Position numbers and translations under genes: made by a program. DNA of 64,000 nt from DATAUD01 sp036501665 (GTDB lineage Bacteria; Verrucomicrobiota; Verrucomicrobiia; Limisphaerales; Palsa-1400), in NCBI GenBank assembly GCA_036501665.1, contig DASXZW010000069.1, positions 1 to 64,000 of the forward strand. Direction: 5' to 3'. Below, in pieces: positions 44,905 to 54,500 of the stretch; within the stretch, counting starts at the first letter, position 1, and the number at the start of each line of letters is the position of its first letter. The notes under the pieces are model-generated. The model searched no databases. It had not been told where the DNA came from and saw only the letters and a list, made by a program, of their open reading frames with translations.

Positions 44905-45231
44905 TTGGTAATTGGTTCTCGTTATGGGTTTACGAACAAGCATCCCATTTTAAATTTCACTAACGCCGACGTGCTTTTGACGGGAGGCAATCTGGCTTCG
45001 CCGATTGAAAATGCCGCTACCGTCGCCGCAAACGGCAAAATAACTGGGACAAACCACTTAAGTTTGACAGTCAATACTGCGAACGGTGTATTTACGGGAA
45101 GCATTATCAATCCGGCCACGAAAAAAACGATTTCACTTTCCGGGGCGGTGCTAGAAAAACAGAACACCGCGGCAGGCCATTTTGTTGGAACCAATCAAAG
45201 TGGGCATGTGTCGATTAACGCTGGGCCATAG
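44905..45231 (+). pseudogene. C-terminal fragment of a large verrucomicrobial surface-type protein
   Basis: The open frame gives LTVNTANGVFTGSIINPAT, then SGAVLEKQN and AGHFVGTNQSG. This closely follows a recurrent ending of very large secreted proteins in Pedosphaera-like genomes, where FTGSxxNPxTGK and GxGxFxGTNxSG close a beta-rich domain. No signal peptide or upstream domain exists here, so this is a remnant. The family statement is from memory. Confidence 0.5.
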
Positions 45232-45242
45232 GCGACTTCGCG

Positions 45243-45262
45243 CAATCCGCAATCGCGGATTG
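45243..45262. repeat. Perfect 8-bp inverted repeat
   Basis: CAATCCGC and GCGGATTG flank AATC, between the surface-protein remnant and the toxin-like gene. The stem is strong but has no T run on either strand; it may serve as a weak terminator between convergent genes. Confidence 0.4.
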
Positions 45263-45300
45263 CTTACGTCGTAACGACAGAAATCGATTCGAAGTAGACG

Positions 45301-45546
45301 CTAGAACAATTCCTTACCGAAAGGAGTCTGGCTCGAAGTCAGAAACGTTTTGATCAGTTCTCCTTCGCCACAAACAATCATTCCTGGAAACTTTTTGAAC
45401 CATTTGCCATCAGGGACATCCAGTTGTAGGTCGAGCCAAGCGACCAGAAGCGCGAGGTCACTACCAGTAATCTGCCTCTGCTGAACTCGGTCGAGCAAAT
45501 GCTCATACAATTGCGGCGGAAAATTTCGGCGCAGCACTTTGGGCAT
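45301..45546 (-). CDS. Toxin-like partner of a small two-gene module
   Basis: The 81-residue protein opens MPKVLRRNFPPQLYEHLLDR and ends in GKWFKKFPGMIVCGEGELIK. I recall this as a conserved small protein paired with a DUF2281/VapB-like partner in verrucomicrobial genomes, but its activity is unknown to me. It begins 3 bases after the stop of the upstream 69-residue gene, in antitoxin-then-toxin order. It is complete and of compact size. Confidence 0.6.
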   Translation of the reverse strand: MPKVLRRNFPPQLYEHLLDRVQQRQITGSDLALLVAWLDLQLDVPDGKWFKKFPGMIVCGEGELIKTFLTSSQTPFGKELF

Positions 45547-45549
45547 ATG

Positions 45550-45759
45550 TCATGCCCCGTAGAAACCCTTCGTCATAGCGGATCTTAGCCTCACGATGTC
45601 TGCCGGATCCTGCGAATGAGCCAATTGATCAGCCAAATGCCCAAGCTCGTCCCCACTGAGTTGCCGGTCACGGGCCAGCTCGATTGCGAATCGAATTACC
45701 TCCGCTTGCCCGGCGGGAGGCAGGTGCTTGATCTCGTCAATAACTTCTGTCGCACTCAT
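45550..45759 (-). CDS. Antitoxin-like protein (DUF2281/VapB-like)
   Basis: The 69-residue protein starts at ATG 45759 (MSATEVIDEIKHLPPAGQAE, then VIRFAIELA), the helix pattern of DUF2281-type antitoxins, with an acidic C-terminal half expected to wrap a toxin. The frame is open 46 codons further upstream, but that part is proline- and arginine-rich and lies outside the family. It precedes the 81-residue gene by 3 bases. Confidence 0.65.
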   Translation of the reverse strand: MSATEVIDEIKHLPPAGQAEVIRFAIELARDRQLSGDELGHLADQLAHSQDPADIVRLRSAMTKGFYGA

Positions 45760-45812
45760 TTCATCACGATAGACAGTGGGGAATGTCGAATCAATTTCTA
45801 AAGTTCCACATA

Positions 45813-46082
45813 TCATCCGGCACAACCGCTGCCGAGCCGCGGGTATAGGGCGGCGGGCCGGAACCTGCGGAGCGATAGTGCCGAACCGGCGGCGCAACGT
45901 GTGAACTTTTTCATTAACACAGCGAACCCTCCGCCGTTTATTGCGGCGCGCACTGGAATATTGATCTGCGTCGGGTGGGCCACAGCCTCGTCGAAAAAGT
46001 GGGCTTCCGAAACGAGCAGCATTTGTTTCGCGCCTTTTGGCAAAGATTGAAATCCCGGATAGTTCAAAATGGTTTCATTCAT
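45813..46082 (-). CDS. Small conserved-looking protein, upstream of the toxin-antitoxin pair
   Basis: From ATG 46082 the protein reads MNETILNYPGFQSLPKGAKQ, then MLLVSEAHFFDEA. I recall similar short openings in several verrucomicrobial genomes, though without a known function. The second half (after about residue 40) is Arg/Ala-rich and may be read-through beyond the conserved part, so the true protein could be a decayed or frame-shifted copy. Confidence 0.4.
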   Translation of the reverse strand: MNETILNYPGFQSLPKGAKQMLLVSEAHFFDEAVAHPTQINIPVRAAINGGGFAVLMKKFTRCAAGSALSLRRFRPAALYPRLGSGCAG

Positions 46083-46363
46083 GGCATCGGTTCCTCTGTC
46101 AAGTTGCATTCTTGCATGACACTTTTGTTTCATCGCATTTTACTTAATGCAATAAGCGTGCCAGACGGTTCGGCAGGTGTTTTCCCAGCGAAACGTCTGT
46201 AATCGCACCTCAACAACACATGAACACGCGCAATTGTTGCACAATTCTGCGCAAGCCGTGCGCTGGCTGGAGCACCTGTTCTCTTTCATCTCGTAATAAT
46301 CCCCGAAAACTTGGGGTGAACTCCTAACTGGTGGGTTTTCTCGCTCCAGAGTTTGTTTAGCGC

Positions 46364-46966
46364 GTGCGAGTTATAAATGTAAACGTAATGATTATTGGCG
46401 TGGCGGCGGCTCTGGTTGGAGGAGGTTGCGTGAGTGTTCGTCAAACTGATCCGGCTCGAACCGCGACGGAACAACTGCTTTTGAGCACCGCGGCGGATCG
46501 CGCCGCTGAGGAAATGGACCTTGCGCAATTCGCCCACAAGAAAGTTTTTTTGGATGCCGCCTATTTTGACAGTTACGATCAGAAATACGCTGTCGGCACG
46601 ATTCGCGATGCTTTGAGCCGGGCCGGCGCGCTGCTGCAGGCGGACAGCAAATCCAGTGAAATCACGATTGAGCCGCGAAGTGGGGCGCTCGCCACGGATG
46701 ATCGGACCCTTCTGGTAGGTCTTCCAGCGCTGGCTCTTCCAATCCCGCTTACGGGAACCGTGACGACCCCGGAAATCGCCTTCTACAAATCGTCAAAACA
46801 ATTTTCGACGGCCAAGATTGTTTTGCTCGCGTACGCCACGGGTTCAAGGGAACATATTTATTCCAGCGGCGACATGGTGGGCCGGGCGCACGATAATTAT
46901 TTCCACATTTTCTTCGTGCCGCTGCATAAAACCGACGTTCCGGAAATGGAAAAGAAAAAGAAATGA
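46364..46966 (+). CDS. DUF6655-type lipoprotein
   Basis: The 200-residue protein has a lipoprotein signal ending GGGC, then VRQTDPARTATEQLLLSTAA, KVFLDAAYFDSYDQKY and IRDALSRAGALL, the DUF6655 pattern of small outer-membrane lipoproteins. The end is lysine-rich. The annotated start is GTG 46364; ATG 46388 is also possible but would leave the signal without a positive charge. It overlaps the next gene by 4 bp. Confidence 0.75.
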   Translation: MRVINVNVMIIGVAAALVGGGCVSVRQTDPARTATEQLLLSTAADRAAEEMDLAQFAHKKVFLDAAYFDSYDQKYAVGTIRDALSRAGALLQADSKSSEITIEPRSGALATDDRTLLVGLPALALPIPLTGTVTTPEIAFYKSSKQFSTAKIVLLAYATGSREHIYSSGDMVGRAHDNYFHIFFVPLHKTDVPEMEKKKK

Positions 46967-48048
46967 AGGTCTATTATTGTGGCGGCTGCGGCAGTCTCGT
47001 TTTTTTTGAAAACGTCAAATGTTTGAATTGCGGGCGCGCGCTGGGTTTTGATCCGTCAAGAGCGGAGGTTATCGCCGTGGAGAGCACGGAGAAGGGCGCG
47101 TTAAAACGGATTTCTTCGAGCGGCAAAGAGCAATTATACCGTCAATGTGAAAATGCGCGGAAGTATGAGGTTTGCAATTGGCTCGTGCCCATTGAAGATC
47201 CAAACCCTCTGTGCAAATCATGCCGGCTCAACGCAGTGATCCCGGATTTGAACATCCCCGGGAATCGTGATCGCTGGCGTCGAATCGAGGCCGCCAAACA
47301 TCGTGTTGTTTACACTTTGGTAAAGTTTATTTTGCCGACGGAGGGTTCGGGAAACGCCAGTGGCCCCCTCCGCTTTCGGTTTCTGGGTGATGTCCAGGGT
47401 GAACCTCCCGTGAAAACGGGCCATGAGAATGGCGTGATCACCCTGAACATCGCCGAAGCCGACGACGCAGATCGCGAACAACGCCGGGTCAGCTTGCATG
47501 AGCCGTATCGAACTTTGGTGGGTCACTTCCGCCACGAAGTGGGCCATTATTATTGGGATCGCCTGGTCGCCGGTTCGGCAAAACTTGATTCGTGGCGAAA
47601 GTTATTTGGCGACGAGACGCGCCCCTACGATCTGGCGCTTCAAACCTATTATCGACAGGGGCCGCTGACAAACTGGCCGGCGAATTACATCAGCGCGTAT
47701 GCCAGCGCTCACCCGTGGGAAGATTGGGCTGAGACTTGGGCCCATTACCTTCACATAATTGACACTCTGGAGACTGCGGGAAGCTACGGCGTCATGCTAA
47801 AACCAAAACATCCTTCAGCCAAATCCATGACGACCGATCCCAGCGAAGTATGCGGCGTTGGCGCCACGTTCGACACCATGATGGCCCAATGGTTTCCTCT
47901 TGTTTATGCGCTCAATTCGCTGAATCGCGGGATGGGGCTGCATGATCTTTATCCATTTGCGCTTTCCAACGGAGTCATTGCGAAATTGCAATTCGTCCAC
48001 GATCTTTTGCAAACGAATCAATGTTCGCCAGCACCGAGCGCAACTTGA
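46963..48048 (+). CDS. Putative zinc-binding metallopeptidase (PF15887 type)
   Basis: The 361-residue protein begins with a zinc-ribbon-like CGGCGSLVFFENVKCLNCG and a second Cys set further on (CNWLVP, CKSCR). The catalytic HEVGHYYWDRL (HExxH) lies near residue 190, followed by EDWAETWAHYLH with the third ligand. This is the layout of a bacterial family with an N-terminal zinc ribbon. It overlaps the DUF6655 gene by 4 bp and converges with the SUMF1-family gene with a 31-bp overlap of the two 3' ends. Confidence 0.88.
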   Translation: MKVYYCGGCGSLVFFENVKCLNCGRALGFDPSRAEVIAVESTEKGALKRISSSGKEQLYRQCENARKYEVCNWLVPIEDPNPLCKSCRLNAVIPDLNIPGNRDRWRRIEAAKHRVVYTLVKFILPTEGSGNASGPLRFRFLGDVQGEPPVKTGHENGVITLNIAEADDADREQRRVSLHEPYRTLVGHFRHEVGHYYWDRLVAGSAKLDSWRKLFGDETRPYDLALQTYYRQGPLTNWPANYISAYASAHPWEDWAETWAHYLHIIDTLETAGSYGVMLKPKHPSAKSMTTDPSEVCGVGATFDTMMAQWFPLVYALNSLNRGMGLHDLYPFALSNGVIAKLQFVHDLLQTNQCSPAPSAT

Positions 48049-48920
48049 GCGGAAGCGGACCGGACGCAGCGGAATCCGTAAATGTCGTATCCGAAGCAGA
48101 CATCCGCGTAGCCGGGATTTTCATTGTAACGATAGCCGGACCGGCAATTCTCCGCGCTGAACCGCCATGCGCCGCCGCGGACAACTTTAGTTTGACTTGC
48201 GTCCGGACCTTTGGGGTCCTGCGCGGGTGAACTTTTGTAGTAGTCCACCTTGTAAAAATCGTTGCACCATTCCCAAACATTGCCGCACATGTCGTAGAGG
48301 CCCCAGGGATTTGGAAGCTTTTGCCCGACCGGGTGCGGATGACCGCCGGAGTTTGCATCAATCCACGCGTAATCGCCGAGTTTTGCAGGCGTATCGCCAA
48401 AGAAGTAGGCCGTGGACGTTCCGGCGCGGCAGGCGCATTCCCACTCCGCCTCCGTCGGGAGCCTGTAGCCATTGGCGGAAAAATCGCACTTCCACGTTTT
48501 GAGATCGTAGCACGGCTGAAGGTTTTCGAGTTGGGAGCGTTGGTTGCAATACTTGACGGCATCGGACCAGCGCACTTGCTCCACAGGATTTTTGCCGGCT
48601 TTCCATCTCGATGGATTTGATCCGACAACTTTTTGAAAGTGATCCTGGTCCACAAGGTTTTTGTCCATATAAAACGGACTCACTGTCACTTCGTGCGGAG
48701 GAGCATCGATTTCGGTTTTGTCTCCCATGACGAAATGGCCGCCAGAAATCCGCACCATGTCCGCCGGAGAATCCGATGGCGGTTTTGAGGCGGGCGCTTC
48801 CTGTGTTGCGGCGGCGGTTGTGGTTGTTGGCACCGCAGTGGGAGGAGGATTTTTGTCGCACCCGAGGAGCAACGCAACAACCCCGCAAAGCGACATCGCA
48901 AAAGTTAGGTTCAGCCTCAT
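48018..48920 (-). CDS. SUMF1/FGE-sulfatase-domain lipoprotein, probably not a true formylglycine enzyme
   Basis: The 300-residue protein starts at ATG 48920 with a lipoprotein signal ending LLGC (longer frame rejected). MVRISGGHFVMGDKTEID and NGYRLPTEAEWECACRAG are clear SUMF1 landmarks, and MCGNVWEWCNDFY follows. In the C-terminal signature the first of the two catalytic cysteines of true formylglycine-generating enzymes is replaced (RGGAWRFSAENCRS), so a structural or binding role is more likely. It is 7 bp downstream of the 603-residue gene. Confidence 0.85.
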   Translation of the reverse strand: MRLNLTFAMSLCGVVALLLGCDKNPPPTAVPTTTTAAATQEAPASKPPSDSPADMVRISGGHFVMGDKTEIDAPPHEVTVSPFYMDKNLVDQDHFQKVVGSNPSRWKAGKNPVEQVRWSDAVKYCNQRSQLENLQPCYDLKTWKCDFSANGYRLPTEAEWECACRAGTSTAYFFGDTPAKLGDYAWIDANSGGHPHPVGQKLPNPWGLYDMCGNVWEWCNDFYKVDYYKSSPAQDPKGPDASQTKVVRGGAWRFSAENCRSGYRYNENPGYADVCFGYDIYGFRCVRSASAQVALGAGEH

Positions 48921-48927
48921 TAACTTA

Positions 48928-50739
48928 TTAGTAATCAGCCCAGATTTCGTAGCCGTCGGGACTGCGGAGGCATTGGCGACACCGGGCCATGATCTCTTCG
49001 GCCAGCGGTGTTGCGTCAGGTTGAGTGGCGCAGCCATAGGCGGCTTCCTGGAAAAGTTTTCGGATAACGATGTGGCACTGGGCGAGAACATAGTCTTGCG
49101 CGCCGCCCATCCCCCGCCATTCCTCCAGAAGGACCATGTAGGTTTTCAAATTGTCGGGATTGCTTTTGGTAGTTAGGGCGAGCGTTTGATGCGCCAAGTC
49201 GTCGGCGTACGCGAATGACTTCATATTTTCCTCCTGTACGCTGTATTCCTTGGGAATTTGGCGCGCGATGGTTTCGAGATTTTCCACGTAACTTTTCAAA
49301 TCGGGATGCGATGCCTGGCTGGTTTCAAGGAATGGAATAAGTTGATCGACAAATGCCCGGTACTCATTGATTCGGCCAACGTGCTGGTGGACAAAGTAAA
49401 TCATGTCGTCCACAGCGCCGGCGACGTATTGGTTTTTGCCGACTTCGTCGTGCGCCTCGAACACGGCTTGAATGGCCTCAGTGCAACCGCAGGTGCAGGC
49501 GCGGCGGACTCCCTCCCCTCCCCTGCGATGATGGGTTCGGAGCATCCGCCCATCCAAGTCAAGCATTGAATCGGACATGGATCGGCCCAACGTCTCCTTG
49601 AGAATATCCACCGGCGTGGTGATTGACGCGGGCGTGTCCTGTGGCTCCAGCGCATAGATGATCGAGTCGCCGCGCGGCGGCACTTTTTTGCTCAAATGAT
49701 AATTGGCGACGTCGCCATCGAACCAAACGGGATAAATGTATGACCCCGGAACGCCGCGCCAGATGTCTTGTTTGATGTCCTTGAAGGCAAAGGTGGTTTT
49801 GGCATCTACTTCCTGCAATTGGGTTTTCCATCGGGCCGGAAATGGCTTTTTCCATTGGGCGGCGATGTCTTGTTCGAGGTACTCCGGCTTCAAGCTTTCC
49901 TTGTGCCAGATGCCTGGAGCACTCAGTGCTGACAGAAAAACGCTCTGGCCGTCGTTGCTGAAATCAAGGGATTCAATCGACTGCTGCGAAGCGCCCGGCG
50001 CCAGCGTCATTTGTTGTTTTCCTTTTGGCCATGTCAATACCAGTTCGTCCGCTTCGCCTTGCAAAAGACCGACGAAAAAATTTTCGGACGGGACAGAAAA
50101 CGGCTTCCCGGCAGGATAAACCGCGGCGCCATAGATCAGATCGTCACCGATAAAATTGGGCACGACGCCATAGGAAATCGCGCTTATAACGGAAATCCCC
50201 TTCGCGTTTTGCGCGGGCTTGATTTCGACGATGCCGTTTCTGTCGAAAACAAATTCCTCCAGGATTTCCGGTGAACCTGCAGAAGAAAATGCAGCCTCCA
50301 TCGCCAGCTCATCGTCAGTCCGATGAAGAATGGATATGTGAGAAATTTTCGCCCCCTTTCCTTTTGTGTCAATCGGGCAAATGTCTGCCAACTTCGTCGC
50401 AAGCCCCTTGGAATAAATGATGACTCGCCCTTTGCTAGATGAAAACACAGCGGCCATTCCGGGGCTTTCAACAACCGCGTCACCTTTAAACGCATATTCG
50501 CGACCGTAATAGCCGGGATCGGATTCAGCGGTGGCGGGTTTGGTTTCGAGAAGGAGCAAATCGCGCGGGACAGCCTTCCATGAAGCGCGGTCGACAACGG
50601 AATCCGTGAGCGGCGCAGCAGTGTCCCAAAGCGCGAGGGTGGGCGAAGCCTGCGCTGATTGGCGGGCGGCAAGCCAGGCTACCGTCATCCACAGCGCGAG
50701 CAGAGCGTTGAGAGAAATTGAGAATCGTCGTTGGTTCAT
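48928..50739 (-). CDS. Secreted protein of unknown function
   Basis: The 603-residue protein has a signal peptide (ISLNALLALWMTVAWLAARQ, cleavage after AQA) and a beta-rich first 350 residues, then a helical C-terminal part. Cysteines in ACTCGC and CRQC suggest metal or disulfide sites. I do not recognise the family. It precedes the SUMF1-family gene by 7 bp, suggesting that the two secreted proteins are made together. Confidence 0.75.
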   Translation of the reverse strand: MNQRRFSISLNALLALWMTVAWLAARQSAQASPTLALWDTAAPLTDSVVDRASWKAVPRDLLLLETKPATAESDPGYYGREYAFKGDAVVESPGMAAVFSSSKGRVIIYSKGLATKLADICPIDTKGKGAKISHISILHRTDDELAMEAAFSSAGSPEILEEFVFDRNGIVEIKPAQNAKGISVISAISYGVVPNFIGDDLIYGAAVYPAGKPFSVPSENFFVGLLQGEADELVLTWPKGKQQMTLAPGASQQSIESLDFSNDGQSVFLSALSAPGIWHKESLKPEYLEQDIAAQWKKPFPARWKTQLQEVDAKTTFAFKDIKQDIWRGVPGSYIYPVWFDGDVANYHLSKKVPPRGDSIIYALEPQDTPASITTPVDILKETLGRSMSDSMLDLDGRMLRTHHRRGGEGVRRACTCGCTEAIQAVFEAHDEVGKNQYVAGAVDDMIYFVHQHVGRINEYRAFVDQLIPFLETSQASHPDLKSYVENLETIARQIPKEYSVQEENMKSFAYADDLAHQTLALTTKSNPDNLKTYMVLLEEWRGMGGAQDYVLAQCHIVIRKLFQEAAYGCATQPDATPLAEEIMARCRQCLRSPDGYEIWADY

Positions 50740-50753
50740 TTGTTTATAGCGCT

Positions 50754-51113
50754 TCAGATTTGTTGCCCGGAAACGGCCACGGCGTCTTGAAAATACGCGG
50801 ACGCGCTCGGTCGAAAAAGGAGAAAGGAGAACAGCGCCAGCATCACTGCATGAACGAGAACTTCGGACAGCGTGTTAAGAAAGCTGATGGCGACGTGAAA
50901 CACCATCCAGACGATCCAAAGCCAGCGCGCCCAATTGCGGCCACGAAACATAAATATCCCGGCGATGACTGCAGCCAAACTTAATGCGCAAAGCGCGATT
51001 GTTGCAGCGGGGTGCGCCGGTTCAAATTTGCCAGCGTGGGACACAAACCCGCCGACGCCCACCATCATCGCCAAAATACTGATGATCGTGACTGCGGTGG
51101 GCCGCTTTTTCAT
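50754..51113 (-). CDS. Small membrane protein
   Basis: From ATG 51113 the 119-residue protein has four hydrophobic segments, including AVTIISILAMMVGVGGFV, ATIALCALSLAAVIAGIFMF and WARWLWIVWMVFHVAISFLN. The frame is open 30 codons further but would lack hydrophobic character. It sits 14 bp downstream of the VOC-family gene and 14 bp upstream of the secreted 603-residue gene, so it may belong to the same transcript. Confidence 0.7.
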   Translation of the reverse strand: MKKRPTAVTIISILAMMVGVGGFVSHAGKFEPAHPAATIALCALSLAAVIAGIFMFRGRNWARWLWIVWMVFHVAISFLNTLSEVLVHAVMLALFSFLLFRPSASAYFQDAVAVSGQQI

Positions 51114-51127
51114 ATTGTGGCGCGCGA

Positions 51128-51544
51128 TCAATGCTCGTCGGCCAGCGGCTTGCCGATTTCCCAATGGTGTCCGTACGGATCGACGACGCGTCCGAAGCGC
51201 CAACCGTGTTGATTGACGACGGGAGAAATTTCTTTGGCTCCAGCGGCAACAGCGCGGGCGAACGCCGCATCGGGGTTTTCCACTGTCAGTAATATTCTAA
51301 TAGTGCCGCCGCCGAGAGTTTCGGGACTGAAATTCAAGTGCTGCGGAGATTCATCGCTGACCCAGAATTCGGCTCCATCCACGGATAGTTGGGCGACAAC
51401 TTCGTGAGTGTCACTTTCGATCCGAAACAATTCCGTCGCACCAAACGCCGATTTGTAAAACTCGACGGCTTGCATACCTTTTCGGACCGAAAGGAATGGC
51501 GTGATGGCGGTTTTTTGCGAGGCAGGTGATTGAGCGTTGCTCAT
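51128..51544 (-). CDS. VOC/glyoxalase-family protein
   Basis: The 138-residue protein has the paired beta-alpha-beta layout: TPFLSVRKGMQAVEFYKSAF and GAKEISPVVNQHGWRFGRV, ending DPYGHHWEIGKP, as in PhnB-like VOC proteins. A Glu in EFWVSDE and the late HHWEIG are candidate metal ligands. Activity is unknown. Confidence 0.88.
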   Translation of the reverse strand: MSNAQSPASQKTAITPFLSVRKGMQAVEFYKSAFGATELFRIESDTHEVVAQLSVDGAEFWVSDESPQHLNFSPETLGGGTIRILLTVENPDAAFARAVAAGAKEISPVVNQHGWRFGRVVDPYGHHWEIGKPLADEH

Positions 51545-51565
51545 CGAATAAATTGTTTGGGAACG

Positions 51566-54500
51566 TTACTTCATTGCGCTGACTGTTTGCATGGGCAGAG
51601 CGGCGCGGACATGAAGAAGGACCGGAAGCGAAGCGGGATTTCCTGCCTCAGCCGCGCGAACGTAAAAAAGACGGTCTGTATCAGGAACCCACCGGGCCGC
51701 CTGAAGGAAAATTTCGCGGCGACTTTCCTCCTTGGGAATTAGGACGCCGTTGAGGCCGATATTATCGACGATGATTCCATGCGGAAGATTTTCGGCATCG
51801 AATGACGCCAGGTCGTCGTGGCCATGCCGCTCCAGCTTTATCCACGCAGGAACGGTTCCGCCCGGGGCGATGGTGATTTCCAACGGCTTGTCAGCAACTG
51901 GACGCAATACGAAATTTGTAGCTTTTTCGTTGTAAGGTTCGAGCGCGACGAGGAGTTTCGACGGTTCGCCGACAGAAATTTTTTCAAACCCCGCGACGGA
52001 CTTGGTCATCTCAACGCCATCGAGCCATGCGTGGGCGATGATGCTGATTTTTTTGATGGCCTCGGCATCCGGCGTGACGGAATTGGTATCGCAATTGATG
52101 GTTCCCTTCGCTTCTTCATGGCCGGCTTGGATGACGAGGGGACTTGCGATCTGGAACCCCGGCGGGACACCAGCAACTTCGATTTTTATTTCGCCGTCGA
52201 ATCCGTCGATGCGGTTCGCCGTCAAGGAGAATTCACGACCGTTTCCGGCGCTTGGTGAAAGGTCTTTGTTGTTCAATGTCACTTCAAAATCCGGCCTGGG
52301 CTTGCGAACAACCAAGCGATACCAATAACGCTCGCCGCCGAATCCGCGATTGTCCGTCACGCGAATGAGATAGTCTCCATCCGATGGCGCGGTGAAATGG
52401 ACGCGGGAGTCCGTCCCAAGCTGACGATCTGCGTCGTCATCATTGGCGTAAAACACGGGAAAAACAGGCAGGCCGTTGGGAATCAGTTTTTCGCCGGGAG
52501 CGTGTGACTGGACGATGTAACACGGTTCGTCGAGGGCGTGAGCGGTTCCGCTGGTGTCAAAATAATCGCGCCGCCTGCCGTTGGCCGAATAAAAGACAAA
52601 ACCGGAATCGGGCCCGCGAGGCATTCGGAAAATCCGGCAAACTTCGCCCTGTAAATAAAGATATTGGTTCAGCTCCATTTCCGTCCAGTTCTCCACGCGA
52701 AATTCATCCTGCCTCGAATCAATCGGTCGGAATGTAATTGCGGAATCGCGGACGGCTTGCAATTGAAGCCGTTGAACGGGCGAACCGTCGCTGTGAAGAA
52801 TTTCGATTTTCGTGTCCATCGGCGAACCACGATGCGCTGCCTCAGTTTCGACAATCAATTGCTGACCTGCTTTGGCCTTGAATCGGAAAAAGTCCGCGTT
52901 TCCGGGGGAATCGATACGACCGCTGATCGCGCTGGGAATGGGTATTTCCATCGCTTGCCCCGGCGAATGGTTTGGTCCGGATTCGATGAGCTCCGTTCCG
53001 TCGGTGACGAGGATTTTAAAATTTTTTCGCGAACGATATTTTTCGACATCAAGAGGAACTTCAACTTCGCCTATGCGCTGGGGCTTGATGGAGGCTTTGT
53101 CCATGCCAGTGAGGTTATAGCCGATCAACTGAATTTCGGCTTCGGAATTTGTCGCGACACTTGGCGGGAATACAGACGTTACGGTCGGCAATTCGCCCAT
53201 TGTCAGGCTGTAAAAATAATCGACAGAGCCGTTGGCCGATTGGTCAGAGACTCGAATGCGATAATTCCCGTCGCTCATAAACGTGTAGGCGAGCAAGGGA
53301 TCGCCGCCGTCGAATTCTCCCTGGCTTGCAAGAGTGCCGCCGCTGGAATCAAGCAAGGTCAGCGCGGCTTTCAGTTTGGAACCGACGCTTTGCGCGGCGA
53401 GGTCAAAGACGATGCGCTGTCCGGCCTTCGCGCGAAAAGGGATTTCCTCGATGCGCCCGGCGGGGTTGATAACGCCCCAAACTGTAACAGGCAGCATCAA
53501 GTTGGGGTCCATAGAGTTCGATGCAGATTCAAAGACGTGCGGGAACATACCAACATCGAGGCGGACTTTGCCGCTTTCGCCAATTGAGTTCGCGACGGAA
53601 AGTTGGTAGTCAGATGGCTTAAGGTCCGCGGCGGCGTTCACCGTGATCATTGCGTGCGTTGAATTTGCGCCGGGTTCCAATCGCGCGGTAATTTTCGGAC
53701 TGCTGAAAATAAAATTTGTGATCGCATCGAGATTTGTTCCGAAGATTTTTATTTTCAGCGAAGTTCCGCGTTGCAATCCGCGCGGCTCGATGCGCGCGAT
53801 TTCTGGCTTTTCCATTTTTGGCGGAGTCGTTGCCATTGCGACGTTTGTGCGGGCCGTCGTAAAAATCGGGTGACCGTCCAAATCGTAAATTTCGAATGAA
53901 CCATCGAGGCGTCCAACGCCGATGGCTTTTGCGTCGCGGACGAAACCGAGGCCGGCGGCCCAGTCGGGCTGTTTTTCGAGCAACAATTTTTCGGTCATGG
54001 TTTCGGCGTTCCAGAGGCGGATTGTGCGGTCGTCCGCGGAAGATATCAGGATTTTCCCACCGGGGGAAAAAGCGAGGCGGAGAATTGCGCCGTCGTGGGC
54101 GAATTTTGAGTCGAGAAGAGGGTTGGTGGTCTCGGCGGCGGTTTCGCTGATCTGCCAGATGCGGATGCGATTGTCCGCGCCGCCTGCGAGCAACCGCGTT
54201 CCGTCGGGGCTGAATGCGACGCAGAGTTGGTCCTTGAGCGGTTGGGAGAGGGTGTCGCGGCGTTTTCCAGTCGCCACGTCCCAGAGTTTGACCGTGTGAT
54301 CGGCGCTTGCGCTGGCGAGGATTTTTCCGTCAGGACGGAATGCGAGGCTGAAAATTGCGCCGTTGTGGCCGGTGAGTGTCTTCAATTCTTTGCCTGTCGC
54401 GGTGTCCCAAAGTTTTATTGTCTGGTCGTAGCTGCCGCTGGCGAGAATCGTGCCGTCGGGCGAGACGGCCAGCGCGTAAATGGCGTCCTTGTGGCCGACA

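Noticed and set aside
52664..53587. A 307-residue plus-strand frame opposite the WD40 gene
   Set aside because: It mirrors the beta-rich protein on the opposite strand; no start site, no motif, and the minus frame has clear domains.
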